A stretch of DNA of 64,000 nt from Pseudomonas gingeri (lineage in GTDB: Bacteria > Pseudomonadota > Gammaproteobacteria > Pseudomonadales > Pseudomonadaceae). Below are positions 28,994 through 41,500 of the stretch, in pieces. Under the pieces are notes generated by a model, which was not told the origin of the DNA, made no database searches, and worked only from the letters and a program-made list of their open reading frames with translations. Every line of letters begins with the position of its first letter. The first letter of the stretch is position 1. The stretch is taken from the NCBI RefSeq assembly GCF_013386115.1, contig NZ_JACAOR010000002.1:121881-185880 (forward strand). Reading direction: 5' to 3'. The position numbers were made by a program, and so were the translations under genes.

Positions 28994-29458
28994 TCAGCCC
29001 TGGCGTGACTTGCGCCGGGCCTTAAGGGCCTTGCGCAGGGCTTCGCGCTGGTGGCGGATAGCGACGAGCCGGTGGCGCATTTCGCGGTGGCGCCGACTGT
29101 TGAGCAACAGCAGGCCAACCAGCGGGGCCAGGACGGCCAAGGCGTAGATGAACCGATGGGGATGCGAGGTGATGGTCGGCAGCACGCTCAGAAAGCACAG
29201 CGCAAAGACCAGGACCAGCCCCCAAACCCATTGCGGACGGCCGCGCACGATCAGGAAGTTGCAGTGCACCACCACCAGGGCCAGGACCAGGACCGCGACG
29301 AACATGCCGGTCGCCTGGCCGTCCAGGGAGGCATCGGGAAAAAAGTGGCCGCCCACCAGGGGCACGCCACAGCTGATAGCGACCAGCGCGGCAAAAATCC
29401 CGCCGATGAAGGTGGGGAAATACTGCGCCAGGAAACGCGGCAGGCTCAACTCTTCCAT
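28994..29458 (-). CDS. Four-helix inner-membrane protein, possible immunity protein
   Basis: A 154-residue protein with four predicted transmembrane helices (about residues 13-35, 50-68, 75-95 and 101-120) and a basic C-terminal tail rich in Arg/Lys. No family is recognised. Its ATG overlaps the stop of the preceding hydrophobic-domain protein by one base (TAATG), so it is made in fixed proportion to it. A small membrane protein coupled to a protein with pore-like hydrophobic segments suggests an immunity role; this is inference. Confidence 0.7.
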   Translation of the reverse strand: MEELSLPRFLAQYFPTFIGGIFAALVAISCGVPLVGGHFFPDASLDGQATGMFVAVLVLALVVVHCNFLIVRGRPQWVWGLVLVFALCFLSVLPTITSHPHRFIYALAVLAPLVGLLLLNSRRHREMRHRLVAIRHQREALRKALKARRKSRQG

Positions 29459-30378
29459 TACTCCTCGATCTCCTCGTAGAGCCCCACGGCAATGGTTTTC
29501 ACATTGCCGGACAAGGCACTGCCGGTCAGGCCGATCGCCGCCCCCAGGGAGTCCTTGATCTGGGTCACGGTGGCATGCTTGATCTGGGTAGGCGTGAAGC
29601 GCTTGGGCAGTTCGCCGGCCAGTTGCTTGAGCTTGAGCATTTTCGGCGTCAGCCGCGGATCGTTGATGCTCAACAGCTCCTTGGTCAGCTTCGAGCGCTC
29701 CTGGCGGTTCAGGCCCCGCAGCACTTCGCGGATTGTCTTGCCGGTGGTGGCCTTGGTCATGCGCACCAGCTTGAGGGTGGTCAGCGACGAGGCGCCGACT
29801 CCGACCAGGGAAGCCGCATCCAGGGCGATGGAGGTGTACTGGTACCAGGCCTCGCCATCGAGGTAGTCATTGCGGGCGGGATTGACCGCTTCGTTGACTG
29901 TCCGATAGCCGCCGACGACGCATTGCGCGGTACTCGCGACCGCCGCGGTGTAGCCAATGGCGACCAGCACCGAACTGGCGCCGGCCGAGAACGGCACGGC
30001 CACCGAGCCGCTGAGCACCACCACCCAACCGATCACCGCGCCGGCGCACGACAGGCTGGTATTGATCGCCTCGCCGACCAGGCGCGACTCGCGGGGATTG
30101 TCCTGCACCTGCTGGGCGAACTGCACCGGCGCGATGTACTTCTGCGCCTCGCGCAGGATGATGCGCTTGGGCTTGATGCTGCAGATCGGCTGGAATTCGC
30201 GCAGGGTGACCACGTTGAAGTCGGCGTCGATATAGACCACACCGGCCCCGACGATGCCGGGGTCGGCATCGATCGCGGCAAACAGCTGGGGCAGATTGAT
30301 CTGGCTTTCGATGCGTTTGCGCGCGAGGAACTGCGAGGGGCTGGAGTCCATGCCAATGCCAGGGAGCGGGTTGCTCAT
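29458..30378 (-). CDS. Putative membrane-active effector with glycine/alanine-rich hydrophobic hairpin
   Basis: 306 residues, no enzymatic motif recognised. The N-terminal 100 residues are polar, with an alpha/beta segment (GIVGAGVVYIDADFNVVTL). Residues 105-160 form a long small-residue-rich hydrophobic region (SCAGAVIGWVVVLSGSVAV then SSVLVAIGYTAAVAST), followed by another at 183-205. The C-terminal 100 residues are basic and helical. There is no signal peptide. This organisation recalls pore-forming antibacterial effectors that insert into membranes. It is divergent from a giant DUF6543-like gene and coupled to the four-helix membrane protein. The start ATG 30378 has AAGGA about ten bases upstream. 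Confidence 0.6.
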   Translation of the reverse strand: MSNPLPGIGMDSSPSQFLARKRIESQINLPQLFAAIDADPGIVGAGVVYIDADFNVVTLREFQPICSIKPKRIILREAQKYIAPVQFAQQVQDNPRESRLVGEAINTSLSCAGAVIGWVVVLSGSVAVPFSAGASSVLVAIGYTAAVASTAQCVVGGYRTVNEAVNPARNDYLDGEAWYQYTSIALDAASLVGVGASSLTTLKLVRMTKATTGKTIREVLRGLNRQERSKLTKELLSINDPRLTPKMLKLKQLAGELPKRFTPTQIKHATVTQIKDSLGAAIGLTGSALSGNVKTIAVGLYEEIEE

Positions 30379-30659
30379 GCAGTGTTCATCCTTGAATCGA
30401 GCGCGGGGAAATTCGCCGCACCTTAGCAAACGAACCTGGTCTCCGATAGAAACCAAAATGCCAGTATCCGGCCAGCCCGCAGCTTTCGCCGGGGCGCCTG
30501 GCATCCACCGGCAGGTCGCTCGACCCGCCTGCGGACGAGGGCGAAATCTCTGCACGGTAGATATCTAACACCTTGGCAAGGCCGTTCCGCCCTTAGATGA
30601 CACTCCGACTGTTTCTGCCCCTGACTGACGCAGGCAACGCCACTGAAGAGAGTGTCTCC

Positions 30660-33600
30660 ATGACCGCAATCGCCCCCTTCCCTGTAGTCGACTCACCTGG
30701 CGACTATCTGATGTCCAGTGACACCTGGTCCGACTACGATGCGCTGGACACCATCGAACACCAATTGACCTCTTTCCTCGCGCCACTGAGCGCCGAGGAA
30801 CAGAAACGCTACCTGGCGCTGTGCCGGGAAGAACCACGGCTCAAGCAAAAGCTGGCCGAATCGCTACAAGGGTTCAAGGCCCGTTTCGAACGCAACGCCA
30901 GGCACGATCTGCGCACGGCACTCCATGAGGAAACCGGCCAGTACATCGATGCGGAAAAATCCCGGCTGAATACCAAAACACTGAAAGTTCCCCCGCGTAC
31001 CGACGCCAAGGACCCGATCGAGCTCATCTACAGAATCATCGAGCAGTATCGGAAAACCAGGCACCGCAGAGCCCTGGACCCAAGCGCCCCGGTAGAGGAG
31101 ATCATCTCCATATCCCTGTGGCAGGCCGCCAGGGAGAACTTCTCTTTCACCGGCGCCACGGCCTCGTTTCCTTCGGGCTTCGATTTCCAGAGGCACAGCA
31201 GCATCAGTGTCGTCTGCGAAGATCCCGCGCAGAGAGTATCCCTGAGCGTGGATCGCTTTATCTCGGTCGTTCGCGCCCTGGACCTGGGATCGCGCCTGAG
31301 ACGCGAACTGCATGAACAAATGATCGGCCAGATCAACGACGCACTGAGCGCCCTTCAGAAGGCCAGCCTGGAACTCGCGGTCCTGGAAGCCTTGCGCCAG
31401 CAGACACTGCCCGGCACCGATCAGCCCTCGGCGGAAAAATTCATGCAGGCCGTGGCCGATAAACAGCTCATGAGCGCACAGTTCTACAGCCTTGATTTTG
31501 GTCGCGACTACCTGCCCAATTTCGGCGATCTGCAATGGCTGCCGCTGCCCTTCTGCCTGATGCGTTTCGAGCGCGGAGCCTCTCAAGGCGTATTCAGTTA
31601 TTTCCCGGACCGGCCGGGCGGCGCCCTGCGCTACCACCTGACGTCCGCGCTGGCGCTCAAGGATCTGCGCGATCAGATACGCGAGGATGCGGGTACGGGC
31701 CAGATCACCTGGCTCACACGCACCATGTCGCTGATGAACCAGGCCGACTTCTACGGCAAGCTCAAGGTCCCGAGCGTCGATGAAAACGAACTGACCACCC
31801 CCGCCCGCTGGTTGTACAAGGCGTTTGGCGATACCGAAGCACCGGCCCGACGCATCAATCTGGTCATGACCCCGCAGGCGGAACGCGAGCAAAGCAGTTC
31901 GGTGCTGGACACGCTGACCCGGACCCAATCCCTGAGACTGATCGCCGACATCAGCAATCTCGCCACCACCCGCCGCAGCCTCGACTGGCAGACGCTGATC
32001 AACACCCTTCAATGGATGGCCAGCGAGACAATGGAACTGCTCCTGCTGCCCTTGCCTGGCGGAGTGCTGGGCCTCAACCCTCTGATGATCAGCGCCAGCC
32101 TCGGCACCCTGGCCTACCAGAGCCTGGTGGCCAGCACCGAATTGGCCAGCGGCAGAAAAATGGAATTCGTGCAGGCCGTCACCGATGTGGCGGAGCTGGT
32201 CATCACGGCTCGAATCCAGGCGATCGGCGCACGCCTTTCGGCCCGCCGCACCCGCGCACTGATCGAGTCCATGGGCAGGCCCCGCACGGTGACACAGGCG
32301 ACCGGCAATGCCCTCTGGCTGAGTGACCTGCGCCCTTACACGCCGCTCGCCCAGAGCAGCGTCGAGGGGCTGACGGTTGATGCCCAGGGCCTGATCAGAA
32401 AAGACGGCAAGCTCTATGTCCAGATCAAGCTCGACACCGAGACCCGGGTCGGCGAGGTCATGCTGGACAAGGACAGCGGGCGTTATCACCTGTTACACCC
32501 GGATGCCGGCAGCTACAGGCCCGCCATGGTGTTCGATCCTGTTACCCGCTCGTGGAAACTGGCGCCGGTCGATATCAGCGCACTCTCCGACACCCAGTTG
32601 CTGCAGAAAATGCTGCGCCGCGATCTGCCCTCCCTCAATGAGCAGGAACTGGGCCGGTTGCTGGCATGGTCGGACCTTTCCCGGTCGAAACTGGAAAAAA
32701 TCTGGCGGGGCGATGAAACAGCCCCCTGGGAAGCCAATCAGGCCATTGCCGAGTTGCAGGTGCGTAAGGCCCTGGATCAGCTGCGAGAGGCCCTCGACAG
32801 CCCCGACGCCAAACTGGCGCCCTATGCCGACAAGGCCTTGCCCGCCCTGCTCGCCCGGCAACTGCAGGCGCCCCTGGAGATCGAGAGCCGCGAGCCGGGC
32901 ACGTCCAGCCGCTACGCCGACTTGCCACGCGCGGATGCCAGGCCGAAACCGACGATCATGCTGAGCGAAGACCAACCGGGGCGCTACCGGCCCGCGTATG
33001 AGCCGAAGTCGGCCGAAACGGGTGCGCTGCTGGAAACCACCCTGAAGGCCTACGAACACCTCAACCAGCACCGTTGGGCGAGCGAGACGGCGGGCGTGAT
33101 CGAGCAGAGCTTCGAACAGCGCCTGACCCAGCTACGCAAGGCGCTCGCCCGGGATATCAGGGATCACCAGCACGCCCTGTACCTGGCCCTGCTCGATACC
33201 CCGACGCGCTCACAACTCAAGCCGAGCGACCCGGCCTATGCCTTTGCTCCCGTCAGCCAACCCGGCAAGCCTCTCAAGCCCGCCGTCGGCGTCCTGCGGG
33301 AACGCTTTCCGGGATTGAGCCAGGCGGCGGCCATCGACCTGGTGGACAAACACTCATCGCTCCAGGCCATTGCCCTGGATAGCCGGATCGAGCCCGCGGT
33401 GCTGGCGGCGGTTCAGGCGTCACAACAGCAGAGCCGAATCATCAGTGCGCTGGCCGGTTGGGCGGACAGGGCCGAGCGCGGCCTTGGCGAAGACAGCGAG
33501 GCCCTGTTCTGCCGGCTGTTGTGCAGCCTGCCACGCTGGCCCGGCAACCTGAAGATCCGCATCGACCCGGGAATCGACAGCAGTGGCCGACCGATCATCT

Positions 33601-36053
33601 CGACCCTGCCCTCGCGCAGCTACGGGCTGGAGGACGCCACGACCACCCTCAGGTTGTTCAGAAACGACGAGCGCTACATGGGCATCGATGCCACCGGCGG
33701 CCTGATCTACGGGCCCTCGGCCGAACACAACCTCGCCGGCAGCGTGCTGCGCTCACTCAATGATGCCCAGCGCGATGCCCTGGGCTATCGACTCGACGAG
33801 CCGCAGCGTCTGGTCGACGATCTGCTGCGACTCGCCCAGGAGCATCGCGAAGATCTCAAGGAGCTGCTCCCGGTTCCCGACCAGTACCTGCTCACCCCTG
33901 GCCGACTGGCGCATTTTCGTCAGGACAAACACCTGCCCATCGCCGACGACGAGCAATCGCTGTACAACTTTGGCGGCAAGCGCTTTGTAAGCATCGACGG
34001 CGGCGCCTATCAGGTCATGGATGATCGAGAGGCCTCGACGCCGACGCGCAAGGTCTACCGCATCGTCAGACCCGGCGACCCGGTGGCGGCGGACCCCGAG
34101 AATAGCTATGTCCCGACGCGCCCCGGCAGAAGCGAGCCGATCACTCGTCGCGCGGACGGCCAATGGGTCGGGATTATCGTGGGCGGGGCCGGCGGCATGC
34201 CGCGCAGGCTGAGCCGGCTGGAAACGATCAAGCTGCAGGACGACCAACTTGTCCACGAGTTGGCAACCCATCATCGCGCGCTGCAAGCCTCCCAGGAGCG
34301 AATGCCGGCAATGCGCGACGCCGTCATCCGGGCGGCTGACGACAACGCCCGCAGGATTGCCAGGATCGCCAATGAGGTTTACCTGCGCACCCACCTCAAT
34401 CTGCTTGAGCAACACATCAAACGCTACGAAACCCACAAGGAACTCTGGAGCCGGAAACAGGCGACCGATATCTACCGCAGAGAACTGCACGATATGCGCT
34501 CCAGCCAGGTGGAGTTCTACTCCAGGCTGTTCCTCGCCGAGGACGACAACTTCATCGCCCAGGCCGGCCCGGTCCTGCCGAACCCATTGACTCACCTGCG
34601 AGAGTTCCGGGACTTCAACAGAAAGATGCTGGCAAGCCTCACCAAGCGAACGCCCATCCTGGAACAACGGCAGGTCGCGATTGCCAGCCTGCGCGAGCTG
34701 GCGCCAGGCGGGCAGACCGAGCAAAGGATCGAGCAGTTGATCCTGGGGACGCCCACCACGATCCGGGCCATCGACATGGGCAAGCTGATCGCCCTGAGCA
34801 ATCTGTATTCGGTCGGCGACCCGGTGAATCTGAGCGCACCGCCCACTTACCACTTCGAGGCGACCCAGGAAATGACGCGGTTCAGGGAAGTCTTCGTGAC
34901 CCTGGACCAGATCAGGCTGATCCCCGAGGACAAGCAGATCGCCGTACTCGATAACCTGTTGGAACAAACCTCGGGGATACGGGAAAACTTCGAAGCGATG
35001 CGCGACTACCCCACCGCCGCCACGGAGACAGCCCATCAAAAGGCGATCATCGACCTCATCGGCGAGTTCAACGACGCCATCGTCGGCGAGCTGGAACAAC
35101 GCTATGCACAGGCCCACAGCAATGAAGCCCTGTCCACCGACCTCGACGCCATCGACCTGGACTTTCTCCCCGCCCAGCCATCGACCAGCCATTTCCCGCC
35201 CCCGCGAAAGCGCCTGATCAAAGTCAGGCGGGGCGGCCAGGATCACCTCAAGCTCGGCCAGGAGCGCATCACCGACGATGGCGAAACCCTGGTCGATATC
35301 ATCGAAGAGAACAAGCCGGGCCTCCCCTTCCGGTCCTATCGCCAGGTCAACGGCCAATGGCAAGGGACTCTCAGCGAAGCCCCCGCGGCCCCCGTCGAAC
35401 AGCCCAGCAAATTGCCAGCCACCCGACTCAGCGACGCCAATCAGCTCCTGGGGCAAGTGGAAACCTATCTGGCCAAGGCCCAACGAGATGAACAGGCCAG
35501 GCAGAACCCGAGCAACATCGTCGAATACCTTGACGCCAGGGCCGAGCGACTGGACCAGCACGCCACGGATATCGCCGCCCTGCCGGCCGCCGAGGCCCCG
35601 CAGGCGCCGGCCTTGGCCGCTCGCCTCAGGCAAGCCGGCCAGAACCTGCGCAACGAAGGCGAGAACATCAGGCTGAGGCTATACAAGGACCCGAACGTAC
35701 TCAGCGTGCAGCGCCTGCTCTATCTGATCGACAACGATCAGATAGAGGTCAGAAAGATCCAGGACCGGGTCGAGCGCGGCAAGGGCGCCAGGAAAAACTA
35801 CCTGGATGTCTATTCGATACGCGACAAGGCCACCCGGAAGGAACTCTGGCATGCGCATTTCCACTACGCGCGCAAGGATACCCCGCCGCGCAACTTCGAA
35901 CTCAAGGGCGGGCACCTGAAAACCCTGGCACAAAGCAGGCTGGGCGTGGAAAGCCAGATTCGCCAGCAACAGCAGGGGTTGCCCCATACGCCCATCTGGC
36001 GCGAAGCCTTCGATGGGCGTACGGCACAACAGCTGTTTGATCGGGTTGCCTGA
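30660..36053 (+). CDS. Giant dermonecrotic-toxin-like (DUF6543-related) protein, 1797 residues
   Basis: A very large protein without a signal peptide. The N-terminal 500 residues are helical and resemble the dermonecrotic toxin N-terminal domain common in Pseudomonas. A hydrophobic helical pair follows at about 457-495 (MELLLLPLPGGVLGLNPLMI then a second helix). Beta-rich modules built around G-L/Y-x-x-x-G-K-x-Y/F-V occur at about 551-637 and 1089-1174, with a third weaker one near 1530. Long helical stretches lie between. The C-terminal 100 residues hold DVYSIRDKATRKELWHAHFHY and HLKTLAQSRLG, a tail I recall from other Pseudomonas members. No catalytic residues are recognised. ATG 30660 is preferred over ATG 30597, which lacks a ribosome binding site. 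A role as a toxin or secreted effector is inferred. Confidence 0.72.
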   Translation: MTAIAPFPVVDSPGDYLMSSDTWSDYDALDTIEHQLTSFLAPLSAEEQKRYLALCREEPRLKQKLAESLQGFKARFERNARHDLRTALHEETGQYIDAEKSRLNTKTLKVPPRTDAKDPIELIYRIIEQYRKTRHRRALDPSAPVEEIISISLWQAARENFSFTGATASFPSGFDFQRHSSISVVCEDPAQRVSLSVDRFISVVRALDLGSRLRRELHEQMIGQINDALSALQKASLELAVLEALRQQTLPGTDQPSAEKFMQAVADKQLMSAQFYSLDFGRDYLPNFGDLQWLPLPFCLMRFERGASQGVFSYFPDRPGGALRYHLTSALALKDLRDQIREDAGTGQITWLTRTMSLMNQADFYGKLKVPSVDENELTTPARWLYKAFGDTEAPARRINLVMTPQAEREQSSSVLDTLTRTQSLRLIADISNLATTRRSLDWQTLINTLQWMASETMELLLLPLPGGVLGLNPLMISASLGTLAYQSLVASTELASGRKMEFVQAVTDVAELVITARIQAIGARLSARRTRALIESMGRPRTVTQATGNALWLSDLRPYTPLAQSSVEGLTVDAQGLIRKDGKLYVQIKLDTETRVGEVMLDKDSGRYHLLHPDAGSYRPAMVFDPVTRSWKLAPVDISALSDTQLLQKMLRRDLPSLNEQELGRLLAWSDLSRSKLEKIWRGDETAPWEANQAIAELQVRKALDQLREALDSPDAKLAPYADKALPALLARQLQAPLEIESREPGTSSRYADLPRADARPKPTIMLSEDQPGRYRPAYEPKSAETGALLETTLKAYEHLNQHRWASETAGVIEQSFEQRLTQLRKALARDIRDHQHALYLALLDTPTRSQLKPSDPAYAFAPVSQPGKPLKPAVGVLRERFPGLSQAAAIDLVDKHSSLQAIALDSRIEPAVLAAVQASQQQSRIISALAGWADRAERGLGEDSEALFCRLLCSLPRWPGNLKIRIDPGIDSSGRPIISTLPSRSYGLEDATTTLRLFRNDERYMGIDATGGLIYGPSAEHNLAGSVLRSLNDAQRDALGYRLDEPQRLVDDLLRLAQEHREDLKELLPVPDQYLLTPGRLAHFRQDKHLPIADDEQSLYNFGGKRFVSIDGGAYQVMDDREASTPTRKVYRIVRPGDPVAADPENSYVPTRPGRSEPITRRADGQWVGIIVGGAGGMPRRLSRLETIKLQDDQLVHELATHHRALQASQERMPAMRDAVIRAADDNARRIARIANEVYLRTHLNLLEQHIKRYETHKELWSRKQATDIYRRELHDMRSSQVEFYSRLFLAEDDNFIAQAGPVLPNPLTHLREFRDFNRKMLASLTKRTPILEQRQVAIASLRELAPGGQTEQRIEQLILGTPTTIRAIDMGKLIALSNLYSVGDPVNLSAPPTYHFEATQEMTRFREVFVTLDQIRLIPEDKQIAVLDNLLEQTSGIRENFEAMRDYPTAATETAHQKAIIDLIGEFNDAIVGELEQRYAQAHSNEALSTDLDAIDLDFLPAQPSTSHFPPPRKRLIKVRRGGQDHLKLGQERITDDGETLVDIIEENKPGLPFRSYRQVNGQWQGTLSEAPAAPVEQPSKLPATRLSDANQLLGQVETYLAKAQRDEQARQNPSNIVEYLDARAERLDQHATDIAALPAAEAPQAPALAARLRQAGQNLRNEGENIRLRLYKDPNVLSVQRLLYLIDNDQIEVRKIQDRVERGKGARKNYLDVYSIRDKATRKELWHAHFHYARKDTPPRNFELKGGHLKTLAQSRLGVESQIRQQQQGLPHTPIWREAFDGRTAQQLFDRVA

Positions 36054-36086
36054 GGCGGGGCTGCCCCCACCCGGCAGCGCCTGGTT

Positions 36087-38390
<2,304 letters not shown>

Positions 38391-38592
38391 GGCGATGACC
38401 GATGTCGAGATGGGAAGTATCGAGATGAAAATTCGCGGGGGCGGAATATAGCACAAATTTTGATCAAGTCCGACTATAACCGTCGGTTTTACCCGCGCCC
38501 CTTCCCCAGGGACGGGCCGACAACTATCTAGTGCCGCCGCACCGCCGCCTTGTCGTTAGCTGGCGCTTCAAGAATCCGGCAAGGCCACCGTC

Positions 38593-41500
38593 ATGACTCC
38601 ATCCCCCACCCCGCTCTCCAACGAGCAGCCGCATTTCGACGTAATCAAGGAGCATCTGCCCGCCTGGCTGCTCGATGCGCCTCGCGAACAACGCGACGCG
38701 TTGCGCCAGAGCATGATAGCCAGTTGCAATTCCCGCCATGACGTCGAGCAGATGATGGCAAAGCTGCAAACGCCGGCGCAGTTCGTCAAGCCGCTGCTGG
38801 AAGAAGCCATCGCCGTCAATTTCCGACTGACCCTGGATGTCGAGCAGGCGACCTTCGTCCATGTGCGCAAGAACGACTATTTTTTCGGCCTGGTTTCGGT
38901 CCAGGGCAGTACCAGCGAACAAACCCTGCTATCGGCGGCCCTGCACAACTTCGACGAATCGCTGACCAGCGCCGACGCCTTCGGCGCGGGCTCGGGGATC
39001 TACCGGGTGCCAGGCGCCCTCGATAGCAAGACCCCGATCAGACCCGAGGAGTTCGCCCTGGTCTGTCGCCGGCTCGACTTCGGTCGCCTCTACCAGGCCC
39101 ACCTGCGATCCGTCCTCGATGCCGCCGCCCCGGTCGATGGCGACGACCTCGCCAGCCGTGCCCGGGACCCTCTGCTCCAGAGCGGCAAGGACGCCTTCGC
39201 CAGCGCGATACACCTGGCCATGCTCAAGCAGGAAATCACGCCGGCCAGCTACCGGGTACTCCTCGACGTACTCAATGATCGTTATGTCGTCCGTTATGGC
39301 ACCCAGCCCTGCTCGCGGCTCGAACTTCTCGGCATGGTCGCCAGCGAGGTACTGATCATCGGCCTGGACACCAGCGACGACACCCGTCCATGCCTGGTCT
39401 ACATACCGCAGGACCCGATCAGCCCCCTGGCGCGCTACGGCTCCCTGCGGGATTTCGAAAACGAGTTGAGCCGCAGGCTGCTGTCACCCGCCTACCGCTC
39501 TTTCTTTTCACGTTTCCTCCCGGCCAGTCACCAGGGAGCGCTGCTCAGCCAGACGATCAGGCAGGCCATGTGGCAAAAGTGGCATCCCAAACCCGGTCTT
39601 GTTGCGGAGCACGGGTCAGTCTTGCTTGTACTGCACCCCATCGATGGCAACGTGTTCAAGGGCCTGCGCGACCTGCGCAGGCAACAGATCGAACGCCATG
39701 GCCGCGAGGTCGTCGTGCCCACGGCGCAGACCGACGCCCAGGCCCGCCGACAGCTGCTGCAAGCCTACGAAAAGGCCGGCCTGAGCGCCCTGGTCCTCGC
39801 GGCCTCGTTCATCCCCGTGATCGGCGAGGTCCTGCTGGTGTCCACGGGGATACAGCTGATCCATGAGGTCTATCTGGGGTTCGATGCCTGGCGGCGCGGC
39901 GAAAAGGTGGAGGCGCTCAACTACCTCATGGATGTCACCGAACAGATCGTGCTCATGGGCGCCACCGCGGGTGCCGCCAAGGCCGGCCGCTTCGTCGGCT
40001 CGCTGCTGCGTGTCAAGTTTGCACCCCACCGCTCCGGCCTGTGGAAACCGGACCTGGCCCCCTACCGACAATCCCTTGAACTGCCGCAGGCGCTGCTTCC
40101 CGATGAACAGGGCCTGTACGACTACCAGGGCCGGCATTACCTGTCACTGGACGATCAGCTCTATGAGGTCAGCCATGGGGGCTCCCCGCCCGAGTGGTCC
40201 ATCCAGCACCCCGACGACCCGTGGGCGTATGCGCCGCCCTTGCGCCATAACGGCAGCGGGGCCTGGCGTGCCCTGCATGAAAACCCGCGGGAGTGGAGCG
40301 ACCTGAAACGGCTCAAGCGACTGGGACCGGTCGCAGCGGGCACCCGCCCCGAAGACCTGGCGCCGATCCTGCACGCCAGCGCCAGCGATTCGAAGCTGCT
40401 GCTTGAACTTCATCGCGACAACCGGTCGCCGCCGGCGCAATTGCTCGACACCTTGAAACGCTTCCAGCTCGACCGGCAGATCCAGCACCAGCGACGGCTG
40501 GAAAGCCCGCCGATCAACGATGGCACGCCCCCTTCCGCGACCGTCGAACCCAGCACGGCGGAACGCTTCGAAGATCGTTATCAGCAGAGCGAACAGGTCA
40601 AAGGCCCGCTGTCCGAACAGATCCGACAGGACTTTCCGGCCCTGCCCAAAAGCTATGTGCAAGCCATGGTGAAATCCATCAGCCCCGCCGAAGCCCGGCA
40701 GATCCTGGAGCAGAAAAGCCTGTTGCCCTATCTGAAGGACGAAGCCGAGCTGTCCATGCAGAACGTGGATGCCGCCCGGCTCCATGAAGGCCTTTATCTG
40801 CACACGACGTTCAATCCGGACTCGGACCGGCTGGCGTTCCAGACCCTTGAAGCACTGCCGGGCTGGTCGGGCGACGTTCGCCTGGAACTGTACTCGGCGA
40901 CACTGACCGAACCGCCTGCCGCCACCGCCGGGAGCGCCAACGCCACGAGCGTCAGGCGCCTGCTTCGCGAAGGCTCGCGCTATCGGGTCTACGGTACCGA
41001 CAGCCTGCAGGTCTTCGCCCCGAGCGACCTCTACTCGGCCATCGGACAAGCCCTGCCCGACAGCGAGTTCGAGAACCTGGGCTTCAGCGGCCCGAACCGA
41101 AACAGCGCCCTCAAGCGAGCGCTGATCGACAAGATCAAGCAGTTGAGTGCCTCCCCTCCGGTCGTACGACAGATTCCTCCCGCGATGCCCTCGCGGCCCC
41201 GCCGGCCCGGCCGCGCCCTGGATATTCACTTCGCGCTGGAAACACCACCGGGCGACCTCGAGCCCATCGGCGATGAGCTGTACCGGGGGGCCTTTTCCCG
41301 CCACTACATCCGGGAGGGAGAACGGTACTACCAGGTCGAGCCGTCAGATCCCGGCTGGAAACTGATCGATGCCCGCAACCCTTTCCGCTTTTATCGCCCG
41401 GTGCTGCGGCGAACGGCCGGGCGCTGGGAAATCAACACGGACATGGGCTTGAAAGGCGGCGCGCCAGGTCCGGTACTGAGCAAGATCGAACTGGTGGAGA

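Noticed and set aside
29458..30378. NAD synthetase as the product of the 306-residue gene
   Set aside because: No PP-loop SGGxDS motif or NAD-binding signature is present; the real nadE is at 17735-18562.
30597..30659. Upstream ATG as the start of the giant 1797-residue protein
   Set aside because: No ribosome binding site before 30597, and the extra 21 residues look like leader translation; ATG 30660 is preferred.
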